Positions 37,901 through 46,123 of a DNA stretch of 64,000 nt are shown here, one piece after another. A model generated the notes under the pieces. That model did no database searches. It was not told the origin of the DNA and saw only the letters and a program-made list of their open reading frames with translations. Every line of letters starts with the position of its first letter. Positions within the stretch are counted from its first letter, which is position 1. This DNA is from Methylomonas rosea (GTDB lineage: Bacteria > Pseudomonadota > Gammaproteobacteria > Methylococcales > Methylomonadaceae): the NCBI RefSeq assembly GCF_024505055.1, contig NZ_JANIBL010000008.1, positions 1 to 64,000 on the forward strand. Reading direction: 5' to 3'. Made by a program: the position numbers and the translations under genes.

Positions 37901-38326
37901 GTTAACTCACAAATTAGGCTCTACAGCGACCGTGCAATCAGTATATCGTCGTTTTATTTCTTTGGTTGGGGGGTTCCGGCCGGTGTAATGATGTTTAGTA
38001 ACCTTTGGCGCGTCGGACGGAAGCGAGCGGCATTTATTGGTCTCATCGTCCCGTTCATATTATACGTCTTGGCTAGCGGCTATAGCATGATACTTACCCT
38101 CAGTGAGCAGGCAGGTGAATTTGAGATAGTACCACTATGGATTACGGCGTTTTTGATCACTCCATATGTTAGTTATTGGGGGTGGCGCCAGTTAAGCGGG
38201 GAAGAAATAAGGCAGGCTCTCAAGCATAAAACTGCTCTTCAACCGCTTTGGAAAGTATTATTTGTTCTGATTTCGGTCAGTTTCTTGGGGTGGGTCTTGT
38301 TCTTTTATGTGTTTGGAATTTTGTAA
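34988..38326 (+). CDS. nSTAND1-type ATPase with C-terminal membrane domain
   Basis: A 1112-residue protein. It opens with PYPGLRPFQQNEAALFFGRE, the hallmark of the nSTAND1 group. Walker A is GASGSGKS (53-60) and Walker B is LILIDQFEELF (151-161). Further family marks are ITMRSDFLGYC and DQLPLMQHVLMRTW. The STAND core ends near residue 480. One membrane helix follows at about 537-556, then a hydrophilic stretch of about 240 residues, then six or more helices from about 795 to the end. STAND proteins sense a trigger and oligomerise; here the usual WD40 or TPR sensor repeats are missing and a membrane module takes their place. It overlaps the TIR gene by one base. The 36.6-37.4 kb part is strikingly A+T rich. 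Confidence 0.83.
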   Translation: MNSANGNITEPYPGLRPFQQNEAALFFGRENQIDEMLSRLETHRDFRFLAVLGASGSGKSSLVRAGLLPALDQGFLLDAPAKWKFVTARPGGAPLQNLANAWIDTFYPQMSLSDEGESVRYEFASAQFRSGPLGLVRAYRGEKEAQGGGVLILIDQFEELFRFASRDQTGRSTTNSLQAKSLDENNTTDKALIAEQQRNEAAAFVELLLTAARQADVPIYIVITMRSDFLGYCDAFLGLPEAVSLSQYLTPRMTRPQLAEAIRRPLELPQFVANIDETLVNQILNDVGTDPDQLPLMQHVLMRTWCEAQKRIECKKVTTESELDINQDVFLSTENKLILDDYKNAKQLSGALSEHLNEVLESLESEQDRQIARALFICLSDKPSQGPLTRRIVKLGEVASVVNAEIDAVIRVVNVFQKEGNNFIMASPHGDLTAESELDISHETLLRQWDEAKKWLAQEAEAARQYRRLVDKVEQNVKILADIELVQALDWSRTPRTLAWAMRYDNAQTPEQSMLPACLNLIKKSKLEDEFAHKFRTVSVIFFLLLLGLFIRAQLEFDHKDMIDEYQLLHVKDKLRDKRILVFPKDSFIDIKNVIVETEERFKPIFSRSDLRGVDNAGQLAKEITRIIKKSEGDKSGKYDTLHLEKALETKIIKLHDAIIINNSNSSEQNTNPELRSKSGLGQLSRKVHDSFKKKNIEPPQPIYAFKKDSIIKDPPGLTESLEKSGIVFVSDEDIELISNEGYDLVDIYALPEMIEVVKPLFNLNNTVVKSLLEIPILSENFLKNPQILVSGHKVVHVLLFVISGLVLVWVVKIGWHWLVFEIFQSPRAISVFSFTLPLLGLILLSVGLLSFVRADRAEASILIFGVPVGTLLFLLTPVDRLVGPSWENRVKEVQVFLLRLYGSYTLIGSLWLFSENKSNWNPGLLLVDNPVALLILAFTLFILSKKKCALDKETLVLPADQSGYHRSQAFVNSQIRLYSDRAISISSFYFFGWGVPAGVMMFSNLWRVGRKRAAFIGLIVPFILYVLASGYSMILTLSEQAGEFEIVPLWITAFLITPYVSYWGWRQLSGEEIRQALKHKTALQPLWKVLFVLISVSFLGWVLFFYVFGIL

Positions 38327-38452
38327 ACCTAACTTTTGAACTTAATGGTAGTAGGCACGAGCTTACATCCGTAAAGCGTTAAATATGGGTTAAGAGCATA
38401 ATTTGGTAAATTCAAAAATAACCATCTTTTCATTCAGAATAGGGAGTACGAA

Positions 38453-40945
38453 ATGTCTGATCCAAAAGACTTAACAGCCGACCAACTTGCCGCGCATGAA
38501 CTTCTGACCGAGTTGCGCACAAGAATTACCACTCAGCCTTTGCCTTATCAGTACGGCATCGAAGCAAGCGCCCTAAAAAGTATTTATTCGGTATTTGAAT
38601 TTGCAAGGGCTTCGATAAAGAAATACCCAGGATGTCAGAAATTTGCCTCTTTGGTAGCCGATACTCTCAACCTGGAATTGCGTCCTTTAACTGCCAAATG
38701 GCATCGTCCATACGAAGAAGGGCAACTCAACTCCCGTGATGGGGCCGACGAGTTCAGGGCTGATTTAGAGGGCGTGCAGGTAAAGCTTCGAGTATTCGCA
38801 GATCAACTCCACCAATTGGCTTATGGCAAACCTTCAGCAGATCAACTAACACCACCCCCTTTTGATTCGGCGATTCTCGATCCGTTATTTGAAGATATTC
38901 CTTTTGGTATACATCAGAAACTCGCTAAATTGGACGCTAGCATGATCGAGGCTATCAACAATGACGAAAAGCGGGAAATAAATGAACGGCGAGGTAAACA
39001 GGCAAGCGATAACAGCGATGTGACCAACGCAGTGGGACTGGCATTGTCGGGTGGTGGAATTCGCTCCGCTACATTTGGGTTTGGCGTTGTTCAAGTCTTG
39101 GCTGAACGCGGAATGCTCGAACAGGTCGATGTTCTTTCCACGGTTTCCGGCGGCGGTTACACTGGCAGTTTTCTGACTCGCCGACTGGGTGAGGGCGCTG
39201 ATTTTACCGAGATGGCGTGGCCTCATGGGCCTGATCCCGAACCGATCCGTTTCATACGACAAAATGCCAAATTCCTAGCGGCTCGCAATGCACGGGAAAA
39301 CTGGGAAACGGTTGCTACGACGGTCGCCGGCATGGTACTAAATTGGACCGCGCCGCTGTTTATTATTGCATTGTTATCAATTGTGGCCGTGTTGCTAAGC
39401 CAGTTCGCTACAGATTCGAAAGTGCTCAGCATCTCCGTAATTTTTCCGGTGCTAACCACCCTGACCGGTTTGGCCTTTGTTGCCTATGGATGGTCGCTAC
39501 GCCGCTCGGGCATAAGCCCCAAGATGGCGGGTCAAGCGCTTTGGTGGCTAACATTGCTGACTTTGGGCTGCGGCGCGCTCTGGCTCGTCAAGATGGGTCA
39601 TGACGAGTTAGCGAAGTTTGATGCTAACAGCTGGAAGATAACAGGGCTAGCCGGTGTAATGGGTGTGCTTACAACAATTGCACCGTCCATCATGGAGTTC
39701 TTCCCCTTATTAAAGAACCCCAAATTCAAAATCATCGCTTCAAAGCTTTTTCTCGTGTTAGCTGGCCTTATTGCACCAGCAATCGGTCTCGCCGCATTCT
39801 ATATTTTCTGGTTGCTTGGCGAGCCGGCATTCGACGCGGGTTTTTGGCTCCTAGCAGGTATCGCAGGCGGCTTGGGATTTATCGCTTTTTTTGTCCTCGA
39901 CATCAACCTAACAGCACCTCATAGGTTTTATCGAGACAAACTAGCCAGAACCTTTATCCATAAAACCGACGATGAAACGGCAACTGTCGAACTAACAAAG
40001 ATTAATCCAAATAAAAAGGCTCCATATCATCTCATCAACACGACAGTAAACCTTCCAACCAGCGAGTCTCCAGCTCTGCGAGACCGCCGATCAGATTTCT
40101 TCTTGTTCTCTAAGCACTGGATAGGTTCCACAACCACCGGGTATGCTAAAACAGATCAGTGGCGAGCCAGTGGCAACCCTGTGGATTTAGCAACAGCCAT
40201 TGCAGTGTCAGGCGCAGCGCTTTCCTCACATATGGGCTTGGGATCCAAACCCTTCCTCACAGCCATTCTGACTCTACTCAACTTGCGTTTGGGATATTGG
40301 ATAAAGAAACCCGACAACGGCGCCGGTGAGCAACACCCCGGCTTCCGTTGCTTGCTCCGCGAAATGATCGCCAGCCCCATGTCCGAGAAGGAAGACTGGT
40401 TTAATCTGTCTGACGGCGGCCACATCGAAAACATGGCAGTTTACGAACTGCTTCGGCGTCGCGCAAAATACATTATTTGCGTCGATGGGGAAGCCGATCC
40501 AAATTTTGCCTTTGAAGGTTTACTAACCCTTGTTCGCCATGCCCAGATTGACTTTGGTGTAGAAATCAGACCTGAACTGAGCGGCTTGCGTCCTGACCCA
40601 AAAACCGGCCTCAGTAAGACTCACTCGCATTTATGTCGCATTAGATATCCAGGTCCTAGCCCCGATACTACCGCCGGTTGGGGCTTGTTACTTTATATAA
40701 AGCTTTCGGTCACCGGAAATGAATCCGAACTCATCAAGCGTTATCGGACCAACAATCCCGAATTTCCGCATCAAACCACGCTGGATCAATTTTTTGACGA
40801 AGAGCAATTTGAAGCTTACCGACAGCTAGGAGTTCACGTGACGGAAGGTCTATTCTCTAAGGCCTTGCTGAATAACGGCCCTTGTCCCACCTCGATCGAG
40901 GACTGGTTCAGAAAAATGGGACAAAATCTGCTGCTTCCCGACTAG
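38453..40945 (+). CDS. Patatin-like phospholipase with internal transmembrane segment
   Basis: An 830-residue protein. Its patatin core has the oxyanion loop SGGGIRSATFGFG (about 199-211), the nucleophile Ser232 in STVSGGGYTGSFL, and the catalytic Asp654 in SDGGHIENMAVYELLRR. Between Ser and Asp, at about residues 285-490, lie some six hydrophobic helices (for example LFIIALLSIVAVLLS and LFLVLAGLIAPAIGLAAF), so the lipase domain is split by a membrane module. The N-terminal 190 residues are helical and charged. The enzyme should cleave membrane phospholipid acyl chains. Patatin effectors are known in CBASS and related immunity, which fits the TIR and STAND neighbours. The ATG at 38453 lies 126 bases after the nSTAND gene, with GGGAG upstream. 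Confidence 0.83.
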   Translation: MSDPKDLTADQLAAHELLTELRTRITTQPLPYQYGIEASALKSIYSVFEFARASIKKYPGCQKFASLVADTLNLELRPLTAKWHRPYEEGQLNSRDGADEFRADLEGVQVKLRVFADQLHQLAYGKPSADQLTPPPFDSAILDPLFEDIPFGIHQKLAKLDASMIEAINNDEKREINERRGKQASDNSDVTNAVGLALSGGGIRSATFGFGVVQVLAERGMLEQVDVLSTVSGGGYTGSFLTRRLGEGADFTEMAWPHGPDPEPIRFIRQNAKFLAARNARENWETVATTVAGMVLNWTAPLFIIALLSIVAVLLSQFATDSKVLSISVIFPVLTTLTGLAFVAYGWSLRRSGISPKMAGQALWWLTLLTLGCGALWLVKMGHDELAKFDANSWKITGLAGVMGVLTTIAPSIMEFFPLLKNPKFKIIASKLFLVLAGLIAPAIGLAAFYIFWLLGEPAFDAGFWLLAGIAGGLGFIAFFVLDINLTAPHRFYRDKLARTFIHKTDDETATVELTKINPNKKAPYHLINTTVNLPTSESPALRDRRSDFFLFSKHWIGSTTTGYAKTDQWRASGNPVDLATAIAVSGAALSSHMGLGSKPFLTAILTLLNLRLGYWIKKPDNGAGEQHPGFRCLLREMIASPMSEKEDWFNLSDGGHIENMAVYELLRRRAKYIICVDGEADPNFAFEGLLTLVRHAQIDFGVEIRPELSGLRPDPKTGLSKTHSHLCRIRYPGPSPDTTAGWGLLLYIKLSVTGNESELIKRYRTNNPEFPHQTTLDQFFDEEQFEAYRQLGVHVTEGLFSKALLNNGPCPTSIEDWFRKMGQNLLLPD

Positions 40946-41032
40946 AAGGCTGCCGCATCTTACCAGCGGCAACCGATGCTGATAATACTGGGTTGATCAG
41001 CATAGTCACTTAATTGCAAAAGGATATCTGCT

Positions 41033-42364
41033 ATGAATATTCCTGAAATCTTTGTTCTGTGGCACCCATCCTGTCCCCTAGGAGAGATTTTCGCCCGCAG
41101 GATAAACTCATGGCTTAGGCCTGGAAATGGACTTGGGCCACAAGTCTATTATAGAAGTCTGCCAGCACCAGGCGCACCCAAGAACGGTTTACCCCCGCCT
41201 CTGCATGGCGAATATCGTACACCGACACAAATCGGTGAAGAAAGCGCCTCAACTAAGATTACGAATTTGCAGATTGTTATTGCTCTGGTGGACGAACACA
41301 TGGTGTCAGACCCAACATGGCGTCATTGGCTATCACAATTGCGCACACAAGGATCGTCCAAGCGCCGAGCCATAATACCTGTAGCGCTTGATGCTACTGC
41401 CTACAATACCCCAAATGAACTTCGCGAACTTAATTTTCTACGCCCAGCTGGATTGCCTTTAACTAACCTAAATGATTTGTTGGTTGCATATGAAAAACAT
41501 CGTCTCAACCAAAAAACCTCCTTAGAGGAGCATCAGCAGGCTGAGACAGTTGATTCAGTGGTGCGTTCGCTTTTAAAACAACTGACGGAAACCTTGACCC
41601 GTTTATTGTTGCCGCGTTCAAAAAATGAAGTAATACCTTCACAACTAAATGCAGTTGACATAGCTCCTCCAAAGGTATCAATATTTCTCAGTCACGCAAA
41701 AGCAGACGGGCGAGTGCCGGCTCAAAGATTGCGTGATTATATATACAGCCAAACACAGATGGCAGCGTTCTTCGACGAAAACGACATTGCCATTAGCTCT
41801 GTTTTTTCAAAGGTTCTTAACTATAGCCTTGATTCACCAACAACTGCGGCGATGATTGCAGTTAGAAGCGCTCGTTATGCAGAGCGTCCGTGGTGTCGAA
41901 GGGAAGTTTCGCTGTTCCGTAAACCTCAAAAAGTTGATAATCTATCGGTCGGCGTCGGAACAAATGAACAATGGCGCTTACATCCATTGATAGTTGTAGA
42001 GGCGATGGATGATGGTTGCAAGTCTTTAGGTGTGCCAGAGTTTGGAAACGCGCCGACAGTGCGTTGGAGTACTGATATTCCTGACATCGAGGAACAGATT
42101 GTAACTCGGGTTATTCGAGACGCCTTGTTAGGGACTTATCATTCTGCTCTGGCCGCTTCAATTCCTGCAGAACCGGGAAAGCTTCGGCTTATTCTTAACT
42201 GGTTGCCGGATCCGACAACGCTCCTCCATGTAATCCGAAACCATCCCGATCAGGAATTACAAATCATCTATCCTGGCCAAGGTCTTGCTGGTGCGGAACT
42301 AGACATTCTATACGAGTTTTTTCCACAGATTTGGTTTTATTCATTCGAGGAGATACTATCATGA
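41033..42364 (+). CDS. Double TIR-domain protein
   Basis: A 443-residue protein. Residues 212-365 form a TIR domain with VSIFLSHAKADG, FFDENDI, and SARYAERPWCRREVSLF, in which Glu291 stands at the catalytic position. Residues 1-150 look like a degenerate TIR-like fold (IFVLWHPSCPLGEIFARRI, LQIVIALVDEHM) without that glutamate. A C-terminal piece (370-443) has no recognised motif. The gene lies 87 bases after the patatin gene, and its stop overlaps the SLOG-like gene by ATGA. A TIR enzyme coupled to a SLOG protein recalls Thoeris, where TIR makes a cyclic ADP-ribose derivative. Activity here is inferred. Confidence 0.75.
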   Translation: MNIPEIFVLWHPSCPLGEIFARRINSWLRPGNGLGPQVYYRSLPAPGAPKNGLPPPLHGEYRTPTQIGEESASTKITNLQIVIALVDEHMVSDPTWRHWLSQLRTQGSSKRRAIIPVALDATAYNTPNELRELNFLRPAGLPLTNLNDLLVAYEKHRLNQKTSLEEHQQAETVDSVVRSLLKQLTETLTRLLLPRSKNEVIPSQLNAVDIAPPKVSIFLSHAKADGRVPAQRLRDYIYSQTQMAAFFDENDIAISSVFSKVLNYSLDSPTTAAMIAVRSARYAERPWCRREVSLFRKPQKVDNLSVGVGTNEQWRLHPLIVVEAMDDGCKSLGVPEFGNAPTVRWSTDIPDIEEQIVTRVIRDALLGTYHSALAASIPAEPGKLRLILNWLPDPTTLLHVIRNHPDQELQIIYPGQGLAGAELDILYEFFPQIWFYSFEEILS

Positions 42365-43374
42365 GTGACAAATTACGTACTCGGACGAATATTAATAAGG
42401 TTATTGCCCTAAGCATATCTTGGCAACGTGAAAACTTATTGGCAAGAGGTTTAGGATTGGAGCATCTGCGAGATTTACTTTTGCAACTGGCAAGGCCAAT
42501 TTTAAGAACAGGGGCATCCCTAGCCTATGCTGGGAACTGGTTAGAAGATGAAGGAAACTTTACGTTTGATCTGTTGCGCCTGATCAGTGCCGAACAAGAG
42601 GATAACAGCTTAGGCGGCCCTGATACTAATATTCAGTTGGGGCTACTGTATAATCATTCTGCATGGCCCCACTACCTGAAAGTTACAGCCCGAATTGAAG
42701 CCCAGTGGATCAATTGTTGTCGTATTGTTCGCATAACGCAACAAATGGCAGGTATATGCGATCCAGATTTTGTACCAGATCAGGAAGCAACCACTGAGTC
42801 AGCAAGATCGAAATTCAATGGCGCAATATGTTTGAGCGCCATGCGTCGGTTAACCATGTCGCCTTTGGTGCTTGATATTCCAGATGCACCTTCAATCCTA
42901 ATTCCAGCAATAGAAGCTCGAATAATTATGGGTGGGAAAGTCGAAGGATTTTCTGGTTTCATGCCCGGTTTATTCGAGGAGGCCCTGGTGACCTTAGAAC
43001 ACAATAAACCGCTGTTTATTCTTGGAGGCTTTGGTGGTGGTGCCCAGATTTTAGCTGACGGAATACTACGCTCTTCAGGGAATTATCCCTCGGAATTGGG
43101 TTTAGAGTGGCATAAAGAAAAATCTATGAATTTTGCCCGTTTTCTGGATGAAACCAAAAATTTCAATTTGCCAACAAACGTAGACTCGTCTGAGCGAGCA
43201 TTCAAAAAATTGGTTAATTATTTAGATAAAGCCAACTCCGATGTTGTTAGTACCCTTAACACAGGGTTAAGTACTGAAGATGCAATTCAGCTTCTCACCA
43301 CTTCAAATCCACATCAAGCTGTGAAACTGGTCCGTAAAGGTTTAATCGCGTTAGGGCTTTTACCGAGTGCCTGA
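42361..43374 (+). CDS. SLOG-superfamily-like protein coupled to TIR gene
   Basis: A 337-residue protein. The opening VIALSISWQREN, then GLGLEHLRDLLLQLARPIL and RTGASLAYAGNW, and the later KPLFILGGFGGGAQ (216-229) with its glycine-rich turn resemble the nucleotide-binding Rossmann fold of SLOG proteins. This superfamily is found beside TIR and Sir2 domains and binds NAD-derived signals. I cannot assign a subfamily. The start at ATG 42361 has a GAGGAG site and overlaps the TIR gene by four bases; a longer frame to 42331 is less likely. It would be the ligand-sensing partner of the TIR enzyme. Confidence 0.62.
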   Translation: MSDKLRTRTNINKVIALSISWQRENLLARGLGLEHLRDLLLQLARPILRTGASLAYAGNWLEDEGNFTFDLLRLISAEQEDNSLGGPDTNIQLGLLYNHSAWPHYLKVTARIEAQWINCCRIVRITQQMAGICDPDFVPDQEATTESARSKFNGAICLSAMRRLTMSPLVLDIPDAPSILIPAIEARIIMGGKVEGFSGFMPGLFEEALVTLEHNKPLFILGGFGGGAQILADGILRSSGNYPSELGLEWHKEKSMNFARFLDETKNFNLPTNVDSSERAFKKLVNYLDKANSDVVSTLNTGLSTEDAIQLLTTSNPHQAVKLVRKGLIALGLLPSA

Positions 43375-43528
43375 TATTGCTATGGCACTTACATGATCGC
43401 ACCAGCTTGATAAGTAGCCGATCTTGACTAAAGTACAACTCATTGATTTTTTTTTAATATTGATACCGGTTGAAATTTGACCATCCAAGCAATATGCCCC
43501 CGTTGAATGGCAGCTTATTGCATCTAGC

Positions 43529-43563
43529 CGACATTGAGCGCAAAGCATTGAATGTCGCTTTTT
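43529..43563 (+). terminator. Probable terminator of the conflict island
   Basis: Arms CGACATT (43529-43535) and AATGTCG (43551-43557) pair perfectly with a 15-base loop, followed by C and five T. It lies about 155 bases after the SLOG-like stop. Confidence 0.5.
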
Positions 43564-43644
43564 GGCCGATATTTGCCCTAACCTAAAGTTATGTCACCAA
43601 GATATGTCACCCGTTCAGGCAGAAAACCCGGCATTTTTCAATCA

Positions 43645-43676
43645 TTGTGTCAAAACCTACCTTGGTCTTGACACAA
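43645..43676. promoter_or_regulatory. Inverted repeat at the right island boundary
   Basis: TTGTGTCAA (43645-43653) and TTGACACAA (43668-43676) are perfect inverted arms spaced by 14 bases. No T run follows directly. It lies 50 bases from the end of the TonB receptor gene and may be a protein-binding site, a terminator for that gene, or a junction scar. Confidence 0.35.
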
Positions 43677-43726
43677 CAATGAAATAGCTTTGATCAACCA
43701 ATTTTTACTAATTTTGGCAATCGACA

Positions 43727-46123
43727 TTAGAACTTGATCGTCAAACCCACAAACGCCGAGCGCCCCATACCGGCAATATTTCTGCCCCAGGGCACTGTAA
43801 CATTGGCCGGCGCAGTTGGATTCATGCCGTAGCGGTCTCCCAAATACGCGCCAGCCAGGGGGTGGTAATACTGCTTATCCAGCACGTTATCCAAACCCAC
43901 ATCAAAACGCACTTTGCCCCACTCGTAGCCGGTTCGGGCATTTAACAGGATATAAGCCGCAGTCTCGGTCTCGTTGCGGATGGCCTGCACATCGTCCTTG
44001 CCGTCGACAAATTGCATTTCTATGGCGCTTTGCCAAGTGCTCAGGCGATGATCCAAACTCAGTTTCATGTTAAACGGCATGATGTGATAGAGATTGCCGC
44101 CGTCCATGCGCTCGCCGCGCACATAACTCATCGTGGTATGGGCCGCAAACTCACCGACGGTTTGGTCTTTATAAATCCGCGCTCGACCGGACACATCCAT
44201 GCCCCACAATCTGGCGTCGTGATTGGCATATTGCAGATAGACGAAAGTGTTAGTGGCGGTTTGCGGTGTGGCTTTGCAACCGCTGGCTGCTGCATTCGAG
44301 GCGCTAACGCAGCGGTCGGCGTCGATGAAGTTGTTCACGTAGGTGAAATACGGGGTGACATTCATTTCCCACAGATTGTTTTTCGGCTCGTGAAACGCGG
44401 CAGTCAAGCTGACGGTGTGTGCGGTTTCCTCGGTCAAGTCCATATTACCAACGTAGCCGTTGCCGTCGCCATGCCAGCCTATCATGGCCATATCCATATT
44501 GCGTGCGCCCCAGACATAGCGCTCGTATAAGTTGGGGGCACGGTTTTTCCGCGCGTAACCCAGTTCGTATTGGCTCATATCATTGGGGGTGAATTGCACT
44601 AGGGCAGTGACGTCGAAGGTGTCGTTGCTGCGCTCGCGGTCGCGGGCATTGAAGGCATTAGCGGCGTTTAGGGCGGTAATCGCCCCGGCTCTATCCACCG
44701 TACGTGCCGGACCGGTGTTGATTAAATCGGGGTTATATGGCTGGACGTTGCCGGTGTTGGTAGTGGTGTGGTCGTAGCGTAGACCCAACAAGCTGCGCCA
44801 TTTGGCGTCCCAATTGGCTTCCCATTCGCCAAAAAATCCTACCCGGTCGCGCTCGCCATTGTTGATGTTCAGATAGGCTTCAGGGGCCATCATCCAGTAA
44901 GCAAGGCGCGCATCGAGGTTGTTGGCGGCAATGCTGGTATTGGTGTGTACCGCCGGCCAGTAATCGTTGATTTTATTGCTGTGATATTCGTTGCCGACAC
45001 GAAATGTGTCGCGCTTATTGAACGGAATTTCTGCTTGGAGTTTATAACCCAGGTTACGGCCGCGGGTTTCCATCGGCATTTGATCGTTGGGCGACGCAAA
45101 TGTGCCGCCGCTGGCGGTGCCGTCCAGAAACTGGCTATGTTTGTCCTCACCAATATCCATGCTGTGCTGCGTGCTTTCGAAATAGAATTTGCTCTCCAGC
45201 GAACCCCAATCGAAACTGCCTTTGTGCATGATGTTGCCGAAGATGCTGTCGTTATTGGTCAAGTCCATCCGCTGATTCGGAAAACCTTGAAACGGGATAT
45301 GCTGCTGCCCGCCACGGATCACCACCAAATGTTTATCGGATTTAAAGGACAAAGCCGCCGAATGGTTTTGATTTTCGTAAGCGGTGGATTTGACGATCTG
45401 GCCGTTGCCGTCGTTGTAATTCATGCTTTCGGTGTGCGAACCGGTGTAGTCCAGCCGCACGTTTTGCGTTGCCACGCCGGCGGCGATGCTGCCACCAAAG
45501 GCGTCGCCGTTGCTGCGGTAAAACGACGAGACGCTGCCATCCAACAAAATATCCTTGCCCGGCTCCGCAAACACCGGATCGGGTGTTTGTACCGAAATCG
45601 TGCCGCCGATGCTGTCTCCGCCCAAACTCACCGGCGTCACCCCGGTCAAGATGGTGATCTTGCCGATATTGCTGCGGTCGATATACGACAACGGCGGATT
45701 CATGTGGTTGGCGCAAGCCGAAGTCAAGGTCATGCCGTTGATGTCGATCTTCACCCGGTCGTCGTTCAGGCCATGGATCACCGGCAAACTGGATACGCCG
45801 CCGGCACCGTATAAACTCACCCCCGGCGTGTCCTCCAGCAGTTTGGCGGTATCGCTGACTGCCGCGCGTTTGCTGGTGAGAATATCCGCTTCCATGTCCG
45901 AAGCATTTAATGCCTTTACCCCAGGAAACTTGTCGGTGACGATGATTTTTTCCAAAACCACATCGCCGCTCAATGTATCCGGGATCTCCTCATCGGCGTT
46001 AACCACCGTAGTAAAACCGAAAAGCACACCAGTGCCCAGCAAGCAAAGCAGTCCAAGTTCTGTTTTTGCTGAAGTGTGAGCATGCCGGACCTTTTGCTGA
46101 TTGTCTGCGCAGATTTTTTTCAT
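43727..46123 (-). CDS. TonB-dependent outer-membrane copper receptor, OprC/NosA-like
   Basis: A 798-residue receptor with signal peptide (ending VVNA), plug domain and 22-strand-type barrel ending in an aromatic residue (FVGLTIKF). The plug contains SACANHMNPPLSYI, giving the CxxxM pattern (Cys137, Met141), and the barrel has QHSMDIG (HxM, His320 and Met322). Together these match the copper site described for Pseudomonas OprC. Copper import would suit a methanotroph. The start ATG 46123 has a GAAAGGCG site; the frame extends seven codons further. The small Cys-rich protein at 46542 and an AraC regulator are close. Confidence 0.85.
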   Translation of the reverse strand: MKKICADNQQKVRHAHTSAKTELGLLCLLGTGVLFGFTTVVNADEEIPDTLSGDVVLEKIIVTDKFPGVKALNASDMEADILTSKRAAVSDTAKLLEDTPGVSLYGAGGVSSLPVIHGLNDDRVKIDINGMTLTSACANHMNPPLSYIDRSNIGKITILTGVTPVSLGGDSIGGTISVQTPDPVFAEPGKDILLDGSVSSFYRSNGDAFGGSIAAGVATQNVRLDYTGSHTESMNYNDGNGQIVKSTAYENQNHSAALSFKSDKHLVVIRGGQQHIPFQGFPNQRMDLTNNDSIFGNIMHKGSFDWGSLESKFYFESTQHSMDIGEDKHSQFLDGTASGGTFASPNDQMPMETRGRNLGYKLQAEIPFNKRDTFRVGNEYHSNKINDYWPAVHTNTSIAANNLDARLAYWMMAPEAYLNINNGERDRVGFFGEWEANWDAKWRSLLGLRYDHTTTNTGNVQPYNPDLINTGPARTVDRAGAITALNAANAFNARDRERSNDTFDVTALVQFTPNDMSQYELGYARKNRAPNLYERYVWGARNMDMAMIGWHGDGNGYVGNMDLTEETAHTVSLTAAFHEPKNNLWEMNVTPYFTYVNNFIDADRCVSASNAAASGCKATPQTATNTFVYLQYANHDARLWGMDVSGRARIYKDQTVGEFAAHTTMSYVRGERMDGGNLYHIMPFNMKLSLDHRLSTWQSAIEMQFVDGKDDVQAIRNETETAAYILLNARTGYEWGKVRFDVGLDNVLDKQYYHPLAGAYLGDRYGMNPTAPANVTVPWGRNIAGMGRSAFVGLTIKF

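Noticed and set aside
33510-43374. Classical CBASS or type II Thoeris assignment
   Set aside because: No cyclase (CD-NTase) gene is present for CBASS, and the order and extra nSTAND and patatin genes do not fit a standard two-gene Thoeris.
43645-43676. Transposon end or attachment site
   Set aside because: The inverted repeat has no matching partner at the left end of the island and no transposase is nearby.
44945-45814. 289-codon plus-strand frame
   Set aside because: Antisense to the copper receptor gene; the His/Val/Gly-rich product has no motif.
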